A stretch of 64,000 bases of DNA, taken from contig NC_133224.1 in assembly GCF_040436345.1 (NCBI RefSeq), positions 12,082,741 to 12,146,740 of the forward strand. Reading direction: 5' to 3'. A model generated the notes under the pieces. It was not told the origin of the DNA and did not search any database. It saw only the letters and a program-made list of their open reading frames with translations. The stretch's first letter is position 1. The number at the start of each line of letters is the position of its first letter. Position numbers and translations under genes: made by a program. This document shows, piece by piece, positions 1 to 15,100 of this stretch. This stretch comes from Pagrus major. Lineage: Eukaryota > Chordata > Actinopteri > Spariformes > Sparidae.

Positions 1-180
1 TGTGATTTATGCATGTCCCTGAGTGTGTGTTTGTGTGCATGCCTGTCGTTTTGAATATGTTTGGCCATGCATCTTGTGTATGTGTTTAGCGCTCATTAGC
101 AGCGGGTGGAGGCAGCGCTACACCAGGAATTCCATGTGGAAAATTGAGTAATATTTGCTGATTTTTTCGGTTTTTTTTAG

Positions 181-3100
181 GGTGAGCCTGGATTCCTCGG
201 TCCCCAGGGAGAGCCGGGGCTTCCAGGACTCCCAGGAACTAAGGTGAGGTGACTTCAGCCTTCAACAGCAGCCCTGTTTGACACAATGCGAGAAGTTTTC
301 TCTGGGTTTATGGTGTTGTTATCCATTAGTGTGTATAGTTTTGGAGAGGAAATTCAAACTCATAATTGTAATATTTACAATACTAATGAGGTAATAATGC
401 AAACTCAGAAATATTTATCTTTTCCATGACTGAATAAACAAGCTGTTCTCAGAGGAAAATAAGGTCGACAGAACACTGGTTGAAGCTAGAAAGGTGGCAG
501 GGTCCGCCACATATAAACAAAGTCATGACAACAAAGAGGTTTTTTTTTTATTTAGCTTGTTTAGGCATAAAAAAAACAGTCAATGAAGATCTTTCTCTAT
601 CTATCCCAAAACTCTACAGTGCACCTTTAATGTGATTAAGCCTCCGTTTCTTCAAAATATCACTTGGAAGTGGTCGGAACGAGCTTATCCCCGCCTCTCC
701 CTTTAGGTCGAGACATTATCACACCAAGGAGCCAGCAGTGATAATTCAGACTCACTAGAATTAATGTTTGCAGTTTGCATCAGGCTGTTTGCAGTGCATT
801 TATAGCCAAGATAAATAAGTATATAAGTCAGCTGAAAGAAGGAGCGTAGCAGCACTTATTTCATCTGATGTTTTTTTCCTTGTGTTTAGGTCTGCTTTCA
901 GGTTTGACAGGTTTATTTTCGAGTCTGTGCCGTTAAGTTATCATTAGTGAGCGATTATTTGGAGAGAAAACCTAAAACCTAAACGACTCAAAACGGCTCA
1001 ATAATGCTCGTGTCCCACTTGGCTGTAAGGAGCAGCAATAAGTAGCAGAGAGTATGGGCTCTGGGTTATACCACATCCCCCTCTATTGGCTGCCGTGAGT
1101 CACTTCACATTGCCAGTCAATGCACACTCATGCATGAGAATTTGCATTTTTCTGTAAATACTGAACTTGAGGACACAGACGTCTGCTGCAGGTGAAGGTT
1201 TTTGGGCTTTTTGTTCAGAGTTACATTTCAACCTTGTCGAGGGTCACAATCTACCGGGTAGCAGACCGTGCTGAGTCAGCATGAGTATCTACAATTCACT
1301 ATGTAAATCTGTCGAGTAAGCAAAACTCATCAGAAGGGTAGCGGATGTCCTCCGTGTCAATACTGCTTTATGTCAAGTTTATACCTGATGTTCGAGAGAC
1401 GCATCACAGCGCTTTCGCTCACGAAGATGGAGAAACTCGTTCTCAAACACATTTATTTCAAACATTGTGCAGGAGAACAGCAATTACTTACCTTTCTTCT
1501 GTCTGTTAAGGGCGAGAGAGGCGACCACGGGCCCCCAGGAAAGGGTGAAAGAGGAGAAATTGGACCCTTTGGACCAAAGGTCAGTTGTCTAAAGGTGCAA
1601 TATGTAAGAATTGGCCACCTGTTGAATTTGTACACACAGGAGGTAGGATATCACCAGAGTTACCTCTACCTGATGCTAACTGTAGCTGCTGTTGTAACAG
1701 TTGTCTCAGCTAGCCGTGCAGCGAGCGCTCCGACTGGTGTTATGAAATAGGTCGAGCCTGGGCTAGCTGGTTAGCGTGCTAACTTCAGTAGATATCTCTG
1801 CAAAACAGTACGTAGACATCATTGGTATAACACCAAAACTCTTCTTTCTTCACATTCTGTTGATAACTTCAGTAAGTTTTTGAATGTTCTCATCTAAAAT
1901 GTGTATACATTGCACCTTTAAAGGCCTGTTTGCACACTAAAATGATATGAATTAAACAAGCCGGATCATTCAGCAGTTTGTCACTACTTGTTCACTGAAG
2001 TCTTTCCACCCATGTCAGTCAAAGACTTCTGCTGCCATCTAGAGCCTCGCTCATTTAAGCACACGCTATAAAGAGTTACGAGGAGAGTGCATCCTCAGAG
2101 CGAGGGTTCTTTCAAGTCATCAAATATTCAGTGATGTTAACAAAGAGAGGCGGCTAAACCACCACAGCCTTGTAATAAGTTCAAGTCCCTCCCAGGAGAA
2201 TATGTAAAGTAAACCGAATTTAAATGAGTTTACCATTGTTTATGTCTGGCAGGTAGCTGAAGCTCCAGTCTAAACTTAGACGACCCACAGATCTGTTTCA
2301 CATCCTATCCGAAACCCCCAAAGTGAACCCCGTTGCTTTATCAACGCCAGAGTTCAAATAAACACTTCCTCCACTGCTCGGCAGTTATGGCATATTAAAA
2401 GCTGCTTTTTTCAGTGCAGCTGACTGTGTCGCTCCCTCAGGAGGAGTTCAAGACGCCCATGATATTTCCTCTGAGAAATATAAATGCATTGAATTTTACA
2501 TGAAGAATTTGCTTGAACCCATTAAGACGGTTTGCTTTATTTTTTTCAATTTATGTTTATGTCTCAAGTACTTAGCAATTATTTTTATAGCGTCCCTCAA
2601 ATCATGACTCTTTGCTTTGTTTTCGTGCCAATGGCAGGGTTCACAAGGAGAATCTGGTGCACCTGGTTCTAAAGGGTCAAAGGTGAGCACGGCAGCTATG
2701 TTTTCTTTACATCTGGAGAACACGGCATCCTAATTAGCTTATCCTCTAATGAGATTTTGCAGGTGATCCAGATCTTGGATTTCCTCCATTTGAGGTTTTC
2801 TGTTGTTTTAGTCACTAATGTGAGGAAATAAAACCCTGTAGACAAACAGTAAGCACATGTGAAACTACATAGCTGCAGACTTGAAGGTTTAGTAATTCAT
2901 TGTAACACTAATTATTATTGGTGTTGATGTACTTTCACTCCAGGTTTCTCCAGTTTATTTAAAAAGCTGTTCTTTAAAATAAAGCAGATGATAAAAAGTG
3001 AATTATTATACATCATACTTTGTTGTGATGCAACATAACTTGTTGAACCACAATAATAAGAATAAGAAATAAGAATAATACTGTATCTGCAATTATCTGA

Positions 3101-6100
3101 GGCCATTATAAAGTTGTAGTGATATTAGTAATGGCAATTCTGTTTGTTTTCTCACATCAGGGGGAGACTGGAGATAAAGGAGACTTTGGATCTGTCGGCC
3201 CGAGGGTAAGCAATTATATTAACTAAGATAAACGCCTCTATTATCCCCATTCTTGACTGATTTCTTAATGCTGCATGCTGAGAAACATTCAAAACCTCAA
3301 TTTCCCACGACATGCTACACTGCTGGCACTTACTATTAGTGTAACAACCTACCGACTACCACTGGGGGGCAGCAGTCAGACCTCAGCAGTTTTGGGAAAG
3401 GAGGCACAATGATATTGGTGTTATGTTGCTCTGATGTTACTCGTGAGTCAGGTGTACAGTATGAAAGACAAGGCAGGAAAATTGTACATTTAAAAAAAGA
3501 CAGTGATTTTAGCATTTGTTCCAGCCCCCTGTCCATCTATGTCTTAAAGCCAATATCAGTGCTAGATGGACGAAATTCAGTATTTTCTCTTTCCAACACC
3601 ACATTTTTAAAATGTGTTTCTGAATGTCAATAATGTGCAGGGGCCCCCCGGGCAGAAGGGAGACCAAGGAGCCACTGAAATCATCGACTACAATGGAAAC
3701 ATTCAGGAGGCTTTACAGGTCAGACCACTCATTACTTAACTCAGATCATTGTTCGCATTCCTGCTGTAAATAGTGCTGTATTTTGACATAATTCTGGTTT
3801 AAAGTCTACTATAAGCTGAGTCAATCTTTTAAGTATGATAGACCTGCCTCATGTTTTCAAATTACTATGTCTGTGGTTCATAAGAAAATATAAAATGTCT
3901 TCCTTAAATTAAGGCTGTTCAGGGTATGTCCTCTACAGATAAAAGGCTGACATCTTTCATCATTCTTTAATAAATAGCTAATTATGAGGGTGTGCCGAAA
4001 TGTGCTGACACAAAGGTTTCCTCTCTGTGTGACCTCTGGATTCTTATCTCTCACCTCCTCCCCATTTCCACTCCTTTGGCCCACTGCAGAAGATTACCAC
4101 TATTACAGTAACGGTAATTCGGCTCTGTGTATTCTGTGTATTCTTGTGTCGTCTTCACAAGTGATTCATCTTCGTCCTCGCATGGGCCCAACCCAGTCCC
4201 CACCTTGGTTTGCCCCGCCTTGTTGTATTTGTGCTCCATCAGCCGGCAACATGTTTGCTTAACAGCGAATGAGACATTGTTCAGTGCTGCGTTTATGCTT
4301 CTGTGTGACTGACGGGCTGCCTGAGTTGTTGGTCGTCTCCTGAATGTCAGTAAAACATCCTTTTTAAAGCAACATTCTGTAGAAATTGGCATTTTGTGTG
4401 ATTTGTGCTAACTACAAACAAAACTCATTACGTCATAACGATGTTAAGTCCTGAAAACTTTACTGTTGAAGTAAACATGTATGTAACGCTGTGATCCTCC
4501 CCTCTTACTGGAGTTACATAGTGCAGAAACAAGTGATAGGAGGGCGGAGTGGCTGAGACAGAGACACCATCACCCTATTACAAGACACTGTGCCATTAAC
4601 ATGATTTTGAAGCTGTTATTTTAAGGTCAAAAAGTTACATAATGTTGCTTTAAACAACCTCTGAGAAGGGGTTTTCCAAAACTCACTCAGTCCACTTTTG
4701 GGCAAAAATCATACCATGTTCAGTGCAGTCACAGTTATTATGTTGAGGCTATATTGCCAAGCAGGCAACTGCCCCATAACTCCAGGGCCCTGGTTTATGT
4801 TAAAATAATCAGTGTTGTTAAAGGTTCCCCTCAAGTCATACTTGAGTTTAAGAAATGATATTATGTTAAAATGTTGCTTTGGTAAAAGTGAAAGTCACCC
4901 ATACAAATAGTACTCGAGTAAAAGTCTTAAAGTATCTGACATGAAATGCACTTAAGTGTCAAAGTTGTACATAAGTACAGAACTTTAGTTAAGTTCTTCA
5001 CTTCAACTTCTGTTCACTGCAAATCAACTTACATTTTTTTAAAGGTGCAATGTGTAAGAATTTTAGTTTCAAACATTCAAAAATGAACAGACTGGGAAGA
5101 AATAAGAGTTTTGGTGTTGGTGTATTATATTGCAGAGAGCTCCGATTCCAGACCACTAACTGCAAGGCTAACTGAGCTAACCACTGGCAGCTACAGTTAG
5201 CAGCAGTTAGCGGTTACTCTGGTGATATGCTGCCCCCTATTTGTTTATGTAGGAGTATAAATGTGTGTGGTGGCCAATTCTTACATATTGCACCTTTAAA
5301 GTTTTCTTTTATTCACTGTATCCTTTATCCCAAGCTACCACTGGTTGTAGCATTCCACAACAAAACACTAAATCTTTAAGCTCAGCTTGTTTGAAACTGA
5401 TGGTTTAATTCAAATGTGATCATAATCAAAATATGCACCACTCACCTGTTAATGATCATATTTATATTCTCTAGTTAACATGTTTTTGACTTTGGCATGT
5501 GTCCTTCAGTTGAGCGTCATAATTCATAACCGATTGCTAACATTTATGAGCTGTTTGCAAGTCATTTCATTGTGATGGTCAGCTCCGTTGTTAAAGAAAT
5601 ATAGTTGCTTGTATTTAATCCATAAGTTTATATTGAGTTGATTAATCCCACTCAAAAGTGTATTCAGTCCGTTGAGTAGAAATCTTGATTCTCCTCCTGG
5701 ATCTCTCATGTGTTCAGGGTCCTCCTGGACCTCAAGGGCCAATGGGACCTCAGGGCACAAAGGTAAACTCTATTTTTCCCATCTCATCTAAAATTTTGGA
5801 TTTTTTACTTACATGTGCACTTTCTAAACCCAACAAAATAACAAGTTATAACTGTCCAACAATTGCAAAACCAAACAGGCAACAGCTGCATTTTTATTGT
5901 GTTCCTCAAATGTCTTTTAATCCTCTTTCAGGGGGATCGTGGTATGCCTGGTCTCCCTGGACTCGATGGTGAAAGAGTGAGTTCATCATCATCCTAAAAA
6001 CATCCGCTTTACATGAATTGATATTTGCTAAAGAGTCCAGCAGGTCAGAGTGGGTTTTCAGAGAACAGGGAGTAAGTTAATACATATGCAGATGATACTG

Positions 6101-9100
6101 CCTTGTTGAGTCTCCTATATGGTGGGGAGGAGGAACATTGGCTACTTCCTAAATGGGTGTGAGAAGTCAAACCTTCTCCTTAACACCTCTAAAACAAAGA
6201 AGGTGTCCACTGATTTTAAAACGAGCCTTCAGGACTGTAAGGTTGTGATTTCACTATACAGTCACCGTCCTCAGCCTTTAACCCTCTGTGTGTTGATCTT
6301 TGCCCCTCCACTTTCAGGGCTACAAAGGTTCCAAAGGAGACATGGGAATGCCCGGAGCTTCAGGAGAGAAAGGGGGAACTGGTTTACCTGGTCTACCTGT
6401 AAGAATCCACGTATATAGTCTGACTATTTTCTAAGACTCTGAAAAATCTTTGTTGATGGTCATGATAACACTTCAACCATCTTGTCAGATACAAGCTACA
6501 CATGTCTCATGAATCTTTTTTTCCTAAGGGTGTCAACGGGTTCAAAGGGGACAAGGGAGATTCAGGTCTACCAGGTCCTCAAGGTCCCTCAGTAAGTCAC
6601 ATTAAGTCGAGACATTAAATATTATGACTCCATGAACATACTCGAGCCTTAAACATGCTGTTTAGTGCAAACGTTGACACTGGTAATGTGAACTGCAGTT
6701 AAAGCACTTGTAGTAATACAAGATCTATGTTTAATTTTTGCAGATCAGCGGTACTCCAGGACCACCAGGGCCCCATGGACCCTCAGGACCCATGGTGAGC
6801 GTTTCTAAAACCTCACGTCCCAAAACCTAATAATCACATAATATAAACGTCATACCATTCATGACCATAGGCACACAATATTGACTCTGAATAACTGATT
6901 GTAATGTAATGAGGTGCTGCATAACGTGTCAACACCAAAACCTTTTCTACTCCCTTCAGCAAACAAGTTCACAAAAGACATCCAAGCTGTGGTTAAACAC
7001 TACTTGTTTGTATAAAGTCACCTAGGAACAAAACCACAGGCCTAGGGACTTGGCATTACTCCACTGTGACAAGTGTCAAAGTGCTGCACTTGTTTTTCTT
7101 GTCCCGTTCTCTTCTTCAACCGCTACCTATGAACTGTGATTTGGATAAGCGGAAGTTTTTAAAAAGCTTGTTTTAGTTGTGAAAAATAAGCAATAAAAAT
7201 AGTTCATCATGAGATCAGCCACAAATTAATATTGTTTTCATGTTTTCAGGGCCCCCATGGTTTCCCTGGACCGAAGGTGAGTCTCAATAAGGACTCACAT
7301 GCCTGATAACAATTAACATTCAGTGTATTTTACCTGTGATTACTCAAATAGTTATTTTGTACATTTAATAAATATCGTTGTATAAAGAGTTAACGACATT
7401 TGAAACCTTCCAATTAACTATTTGTACATTTGTTTATACAGCTGCGAACAGGAAACATTAATTAACCATAAAACCTTGAGATGAGTGTTAAGAGGCCAAT
7501 TATTAGACAGTTACTGATGCATCTTTGCTTTTCCTTGTGCTAAACTGGCGGCATTACTGTAGCAAGTGCTTCTCATGAAGTTTTAATCAGCCTTTAGATG
7601 GGATTTTCCATCGCAACAGCATCTGAGTACCATTTGGTTTAACAACATACACGAGCTCAGGAGTAATGAGCGACGATCCAGATGCAGACATAAACAATTA
7701 CAGGAGTTTACTTTGGTTTACAGACACAAAGCAGCAGTGAAGTCTGGAAGTCTGTTTGTTACAAGACACAAAAGAGGTTGATGGTATGTTTGAGGGATGT
7801 TAGGAGAAAGCACTTTCTGGACAGGCAGGAAGAAGTGAAGGAAGTGGTTCTTGTGCTGGAGTATTTCCATTTTCTGCTACTTTATACTTCCACTTACTAC
7901 ATTTTAGAGACTAATATTGTACTTTTTACTATTTACTTGTACTTTTGATACATAAAGTTGGGGTGAGCAATACTGAAGAAAGTTCACAATCAACTTTCTT
8001 TCCTCAGAAATGCCCACCCCACCTTTTAGTACTGCCAGGAAATGACTCTTAAAGCTGGAGCTGACTTTAGGAAAAAAAAAAACTTTAGAAAACCAACAAA
8101 AGCAAGCTACATTTTAAAAGTATCCCACCTCTAGCCTTCAGAGCCACTCCTCCACAACTCATGTACAGACACTGCCAGACTCCAGACTGCCCCGTAGCAC
8201 TCGCTGCCGTCCAGCTGGCAGGCAGGCACGTCGACAGGTAGCGTGTCCAATTGTCTCATACAGGCCGAATGAGACGATTGGATGAGCTTATTAGAGGCCT
8301 GCAGCGGTCACAGTTACTGGATTTTATTTATTTGTCAGAGCATTGAATTATTGATTGCAGTCAGGATGTTAGGAGATTTTTCTATAAATATAACAACAAA
8401 CTAACTTTAAAAACTAACTAACTTTAATACTGAGGAACATTTTTTATTTGTATCGGTAATTTTTACTTAAGTATGACTCAACACTGGCAGGATTACACAA
8501 AAAAAACAGGTCTTTGTTCACTTCCCTTGCTTCTTTCATTTTTTTCTAGGGGGAACCTGGTTTGCACGGTGTGAAGGGCATTCGAGGGGAACCAGGACAC
8601 AAAGGGGACCGCGGGCCACTGGGTCTCCCCGTAAGTACGGGCGTGCACCATGGGATATCTCCAGCCACAAAGCCCTGTCCTTTATTTCCTCAGACATTTA
8701 TAGAAATCTCTCATTTCTATTTTTAGACCTGTTAAACTTCTTGCTGTGCATCAGTGCACACATTTTGAGTGTATGCGTTGTGTGTGCGTCTGTATGCGTG
8801 TGCGTGCGTGTGTCTGTACGGCCTTCTCCATCTTCTGTCCTCATTTCCATGTGCCTGGGCTGACTATTTTGCGAGCTCCCTGTAACACACAGTGTAATTT
8901 AGTTGTTGTAAACCCTGCCATCAACCTGTCCTAATAACAGTGTTCATCTGGTACTAATCCCGCCTTGTTCATGTCACTCATACCTCCATAACCACACAGG
9001 GAGCCTCCGGCTTGGACGGCAAGCCCGGAATTAGGGTGAGTGTCATGTGACCAAGAGGCTTCACCACCCAACTTCTGCCTACTTCTCTCCCTCCATGCAG

Positions 9101-12100
9101 TCTCTCCCTTTTCCCTCAAGTATTTTACCACCATCATCCCATTTTATTGTATTTCATTGTGACTCAAAAGAAAGTTATACCAGCTTTTGTTGGATGTTTA
9201 CATCTTATCTAAGTGTCATGAGTTGAATTAAGCCACGCTGAATTTAATTCTCAGGATAGCGACCATGCAGAACGCTGTGTCAGCAGGCATTTCAAGGCTC
9301 TCGTTTTTGTCCCGTGTTGCATTAACTCAGCATTAACACACACTCATACATTAACTGTGTCAGCAGTGTTGTAAACGTCCTTTGTGGCCTATGCACGTGT
9401 ACTAGCAGCAGCTCTGTGTGCCGGGTGTAGGTCAAACCACATGGGAGTACAAAAGTGGATGCTAAACATGAGTTATTTTTTTCTGCTTTCTATCTGTTAT
9501 CTGTTTTGTCTAATTTTGAAATACGTGCAGTAGTCCAATGATATAAACTCACCATGACACCGCTACTCTTTGTAGGGCATGGATGGGCCTCCGGGTCTAG
9601 CTGGTCCAGCTGGGCCGAAGGGTGACATAGTAAGTTGACTTTTAGTTTTTTCATACCTGATGTTTTAACTTTCATTTTAGGTGTTTTTAGCATTGGTTCA
9701 TTTAATATTAAGTGTATACTGTACAATTCATGTGACTGCAACAGTGATTCCTCTGTTATCAGGGTGAGAAAGGAGCACAAGGCGAGCCAGGCCCAAGGGG
9801 ACCTTACGGACTACCCGTAAGTACGATGAGGATGTTATGTTAGTTAACGTTAGCTACTGTTGCTCTCTGTTAGCAGAGTGGAAAGAGGCACTGAAATGAG
9901 GCACAAGAGAACGTGCATAAAGTTACATCCTTCATAAAGAAATCCACAGTTACATTAAAGGTGCAATATGTGAGAATTGTCCATGCAGCATTTCACCAGA
10001 GTAACCAGCTAGCCGTGCAGCTAGTGGTTCAGAAGTGGGAGCTACGTAAGCATCATTATGTCTAAACTCTTATTTATTCACATTGTGTTGATGATTTTAG
10101 TTCATTCTTGGACATTTTCAACTAAAATTCTTACATATTGCCTCTTTAAACAACTTAAAGAGCAAAAGGCAACAGAGAGAGGCGGGAAGGTCTCGTTTTT
10201 CACGTAATGTTACAATCCGCTCACATAAGGCCAATATGGTCTCTAATAGTTTGGTGAGAAAGAAGAATTTGTTTGCTGCTTACTTCTGTCCCCATGTATT
10301 GAACATGGTATGATCTGTATTTGTGAAGCTACATAATGACGATACAACTGATGTTCTGTATTTGCAGGGAGCTGCTGGAACACCAGGCTTGGATGTAAGT
10401 CTTTGGCATCTTTCATTATAGGAGTAGTTGGCTAAAAAGCTTTTAAATATAGAAGAAAAGTCGTGAAAGGCATGGAAAAAATGTTTATTATTATTTAATT
10501 AGCAGCTCGATGGGACACCGCTCTGTACACACAAAGAAACCAAACTCACATGCACAACTCATTGTTTGCAATAGCCCAGTTTATCATCTTATTTTAACCC
10601 CATCCCAAAAGTATCATACATTTCCAAAGCTTGTAAGTAACATTACGTAAGGGAGGCCTATCTCGTTAATCATCAGATACGACCAAGAGTTAATCGTAAC
10701 ATAGAAATACATTCTGTAGAGCTGAAGTTAGCATGATTTATTACAATCCAGCTGAATCAGTGTGACCAAGATATAAAAAAATCATGAATTATAAAATGTC
10801 AGCATTAGTCCTGATACTTCTACGGTTCATATTGAGTTTACTTTGTGTATATCATGTGTTTCCCCACATCTGGTGCTAATTAGCTAATCAGCGACAGTTG
10901 AGTGGTTTGTCCCAATTCAAGCTTTTGACCCAAACCTTATGTCAAATTAAGACGTTTGCAAATGATTCTGGGTGAATCGTTTGCTTCTTTTACAGAGTTT
11001 TTCTATATTTAAAAGCTAATGACATGTTGGTAAAATACAATATTTATAGACACCAAATAAAGCAGCGGTAAGATTTCCTTCTTGTTGCACATCTCTTCAC
11101 TTTCTCTTCCTCTCAACTTATCTGACTCTTCACCCTCTCAGCACTCTTTCTCTCTTCAAATCCTGATGTGTTTTCTTCAGCTCTGTCGGAAACAACTCTC
11201 GTGTCTTTCGCACAGTGACTAGTGTTTAAGTGGAGTTGTGCTTTTGCAGGGGTTGCCAGGCTTAAAGGGGGAGAAAGGCGACGTTGGGGAAAGAGGCGAA
11301 AAGGTAGATGTAGAGAGGAAACTATGGCGTGTCAACCCTTTAACCTTACAGAGGACTGATGTCAATGGACAGCGATAGGAAATATGACGTGGAGGTGTTT
11401 TGTGTTGCTACTTTTTAATGCTAAGTTTAGTTTTCTTCTCATTTTAAAATCACTGGGTAAAGATAGTGTATGTGGTTGTTGGAAGGAATAGAGTGGTTGA
11501 AAGGAATTTTATCTTAATTCAAGTCTGTTTTGTAGCATTTCTACTTTCTCAAAGAATAAACTCAATCAGTTTCAACTAAATAACTGAGTAACAACTCCTT
11601 TGCATAAAATATCATCCTCAGTCCACTCAATCCAGCTTTTGTTCTCCACTTTTAAATGATTTTTTCATCTCATTTCTCAAAATCACAAGTCAGATCTCAT
11701 TGTGAGGCATCGAATGGGTGATTTCGACATCTTAGACCGGAACAAGTCCATTGACAACAGGCTCTTAAAAATTCACATTTGTTCTGTTTCTGTTGTTTCC
11801 ATGCATGAACATACACTTGAAACATTTCTCCTCCACGTGTCCTTGAGCCTGTTGATAACTCCTCCTTGCTTGTTTTTACAGTAGTTTATAACTTTCAGTG
11901 CTAAATCTGTCTGTTTCCACACCTACTAACACTTTCAACGTGTTCCTTAGATGTTTTCTGTTATTGAGAAACTGTATCCCATTCCACGGTACATCAAGAT
12001 GAACATACTTTACACAAATAGTCTATGAATGTCTGTATTTACCAACCATTTGGCAATACAGAGTAGATCTTTCTTTTCTCTTAGCAACAACTGTGAACAG

Positions 12101-15100
12101 TGAATCTGAAATATTATGAACAGGCATTTTAAATTGTGAGTTATGAGTACTAATGAGTTTCTAAAACACTTGCATGCGCACAAAAGCACAGTTATCTGCA
12201 AATTCATACCATTTAAAGTTCAGATACATGAATACAAATTGCACACTTCACCTGATGAGGGGCCAGATGTGTTCCTGTGATATTACGTTTTTTTAAAAAT
12301 CTTTATAACCAAAAAATGTGTTTCTGACATAATTTCAACCTTCGTTATCTCAACCTCTACAGAAGCTCTGAGAGGCAAAAAATAAAGAAATACATTTTGC
12401 AAATCTGGCATTCAATTTTCTATTTGGGGAAAAAGGTTTTGGCAGGTCAAAAAAAGTTTTCCTAGGATCATTTGAAAAAAGTGGGATAAAAGGTAAATGA
12501 GGTTTTTTTTTCCATCCCAAAAAATTTTGGCAGGTGAAAAAAAATAAAAAAATTTCATATGTGAAAAAGGGTGTGGAAAAAGTATTTTTTTTCTCACTTG
12601 CCTCTCAGGGCTTCCGTAGACTTCAGATAACCATATGAATATCAATTATAATATTATGAATCATGTATTTGGAGCTGTTTTATTGTTGATTTGTTAATTT
12701 CTTGTTGACATAAGCAGACAGGGTACATTCAGACCAAATCAGGCGGTGCGGCAAAACGCCGCAGGGTGGTGCTTTAACTTTCACCACTCCTCTGATCCGT
12801 TTGCCGAAAGTTCATGCTGCTATGTTGTCATGCTACTAGCATGCTGGTTCTACCTGTGATCGTTTGTCCACGTCGATGGATCAAAAATAACAGTAAACAG
12901 CCAGGCAGACTATTACGGGGGGGGTTTAATCTGAGGCACAAAACCAAACCAAGTGATCACAACTGAAATGACGCTACACAGAGAGATGTCCGTCGTGTTC
13001 CCGCTGTACCATTTAGCCACGTACATACTAACAAATACTGATCTCCGGTCATGCCTCTGCCACAGTAGATTAGTCATGCCGGTCCTACAGTGATCATTGG
13101 CATCCACGGATGTATTTTAAGCTTGTGCACAGTCTGCCCTTGTTAAAATGAATGGGAAGCCTGCGTTTTTGCCACACAACCTGATTTGGTCTGAATCTAG
13201 CCTAACTCAAACATGAAGGGATACAGTTTGACCGTTTCCAGTGTGTAGTAGATTTAATTCTGTCCCTCTGGAGGTTTTTTCCCTGCTACTCTTTCTCATC
13301 CTTTGTGCCCTTGACACCCCTTTTGGCAGTTAGCTCTGTTTTGACTCCTTCCTCCTGTACTATTTCCCTTTTTTGTCCTCCTCCTGTCCCGAGGAATGTT
13401 TTAAGAATCCCTTCCTATCTAACATTGACCATGTGTCTTTCTCCTTTGTGGGCCGCAGTCTCACTTTTTAATCACTCCCCTCCTAATAGCAGTGCTGTCC
13501 CAAATGTTCACAAAAAATGATGTTAACTTTACCAAATCATTGTATCCACAGGGGGAGAAGGGAAAGAAGGGCAAAAAAGGGCCTAAGGGCGAGAAAGGAG
13601 AACAGGGTGCCCCTGGATTAGATGCACCCTGCCCATTGGTATGTCCCAACTGTGAGCTGGAAGTCGCCTCCCAGCCGTGTAGAGCAGTCGTCCCAAGCAA
13701 GGATGAGCTCCCTGTGGCTAAACAGATACCCAGTGTCCGCCAGACCACAGCAGCCTGAAACACAGAATCTATTATTCTCCTTTAACTCTGCAGTCCAGAC
13801 TCAAAAACATGCCATTAACTGCTGAAAAACATATCATTTTGGCTGGATCGTGGTATCAGCCAGCTCACAGGGCAGCTCCTCCTTCGTCCCCAGCCCTTGA
13901 GTCCGTCGTAGCGGACGGACACAGGGGTTAAGGGTCGTCCACCTCTCTCCCAGTAACACTCCTAGGTCATCTTTGCAAACAGGGTTTCCGGGGATTTAAG
14001 GGTGAAAAGGGGGAACCAGGGCAGCCAGGTCTGGACGGGCTGGATGCCCCATGCCAATTGGTACAGTATTTCTCTTCTTCCTCCACCTCTTACCCATGCA
14101 TGCCGCTCACCTTCAGTCATTACTGAAAGCAAACCGTGCATGACTTGAGAGCCTGAGAATCATGAACACCTTATTTTAATCGCAACTACATTTTTTCCAT
14201 TTATGAAAACAACATGCACCAACATTTATACCTTACTAACTTCCTGACCGCAAGCAGCCTCTTTTAGATAATACATTACAGGTGAAATATACAAATAAAC
14301 ATAATGATTATCGATATAATTGATGCTTAAATCTATCCCTCTAACTGAATCCTTCCATTTCCTTGATTAAAACTGAAAGCAAGATTAAATCCTGTGTCCT
14401 TCCAGCTGATTCCTCCACGGACCCAGTTACCTTTTTAACCCGACGCTAACACTTTACTGATGCCCCCGCTACCAGCACACGGACCTCCTCCTCTACTCTG
14501 TTAACTCCCCCCTTTCCCCCTTTGTACCAATTGGGCCAGACCGTGACACAAAGAGAAAATCAACAGATCAAACTGGTTGCTGCTCCAGACCTATTCAAGA
14601 AGAGAAACTGATTGTTTTTTTTGTTTTTTTCATGTTTTCTATGATGCTTTTTGCTTCTGAAACAATGCAGTGAAAACGCATGGGAGTTCTAACACTGCGG
14701 GTAAACATGTTAGAGTGTAGGACTAACTTTGGATGCTTTGTGTAGACGATGAAATCAGAAAACATTCATGTATCACATATGTCATCTCATTGAATTACAT
14801 CTACGTTCATGTACTCAAACCAGCTCGATATCTTTATTTTAAGAACGACTCCCTGATTTTGTTATAGTGTGTTGAAACTCAACTTTGGGGCAACTATAGT
14901 AAAATCAGAGAGTGGGATCATCAACATATCAATGTGCATGAGCTACTTTATCTTTTGCTGTGTATTACGTGCATGAATGAGACTCATAAGATGTAATATT
15001 TCGTGAATTTTTCAAAACACAGTCAAAAACAAGGCAGAGGGAAGGTGTTTTCTGCATTAATGATGCAGACTTAGTGTCAAGTTTGATTAAAATCTGAGCA

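Noticed and set aside
13639-13758. Read-through tail after col25a1 exon 13552-13638 as an alternative terminal exon
   Set aside because: A normal gtatgt donor is present and the tail shows no similarity to collagen C-termini; no poly(A) signal follows closely.
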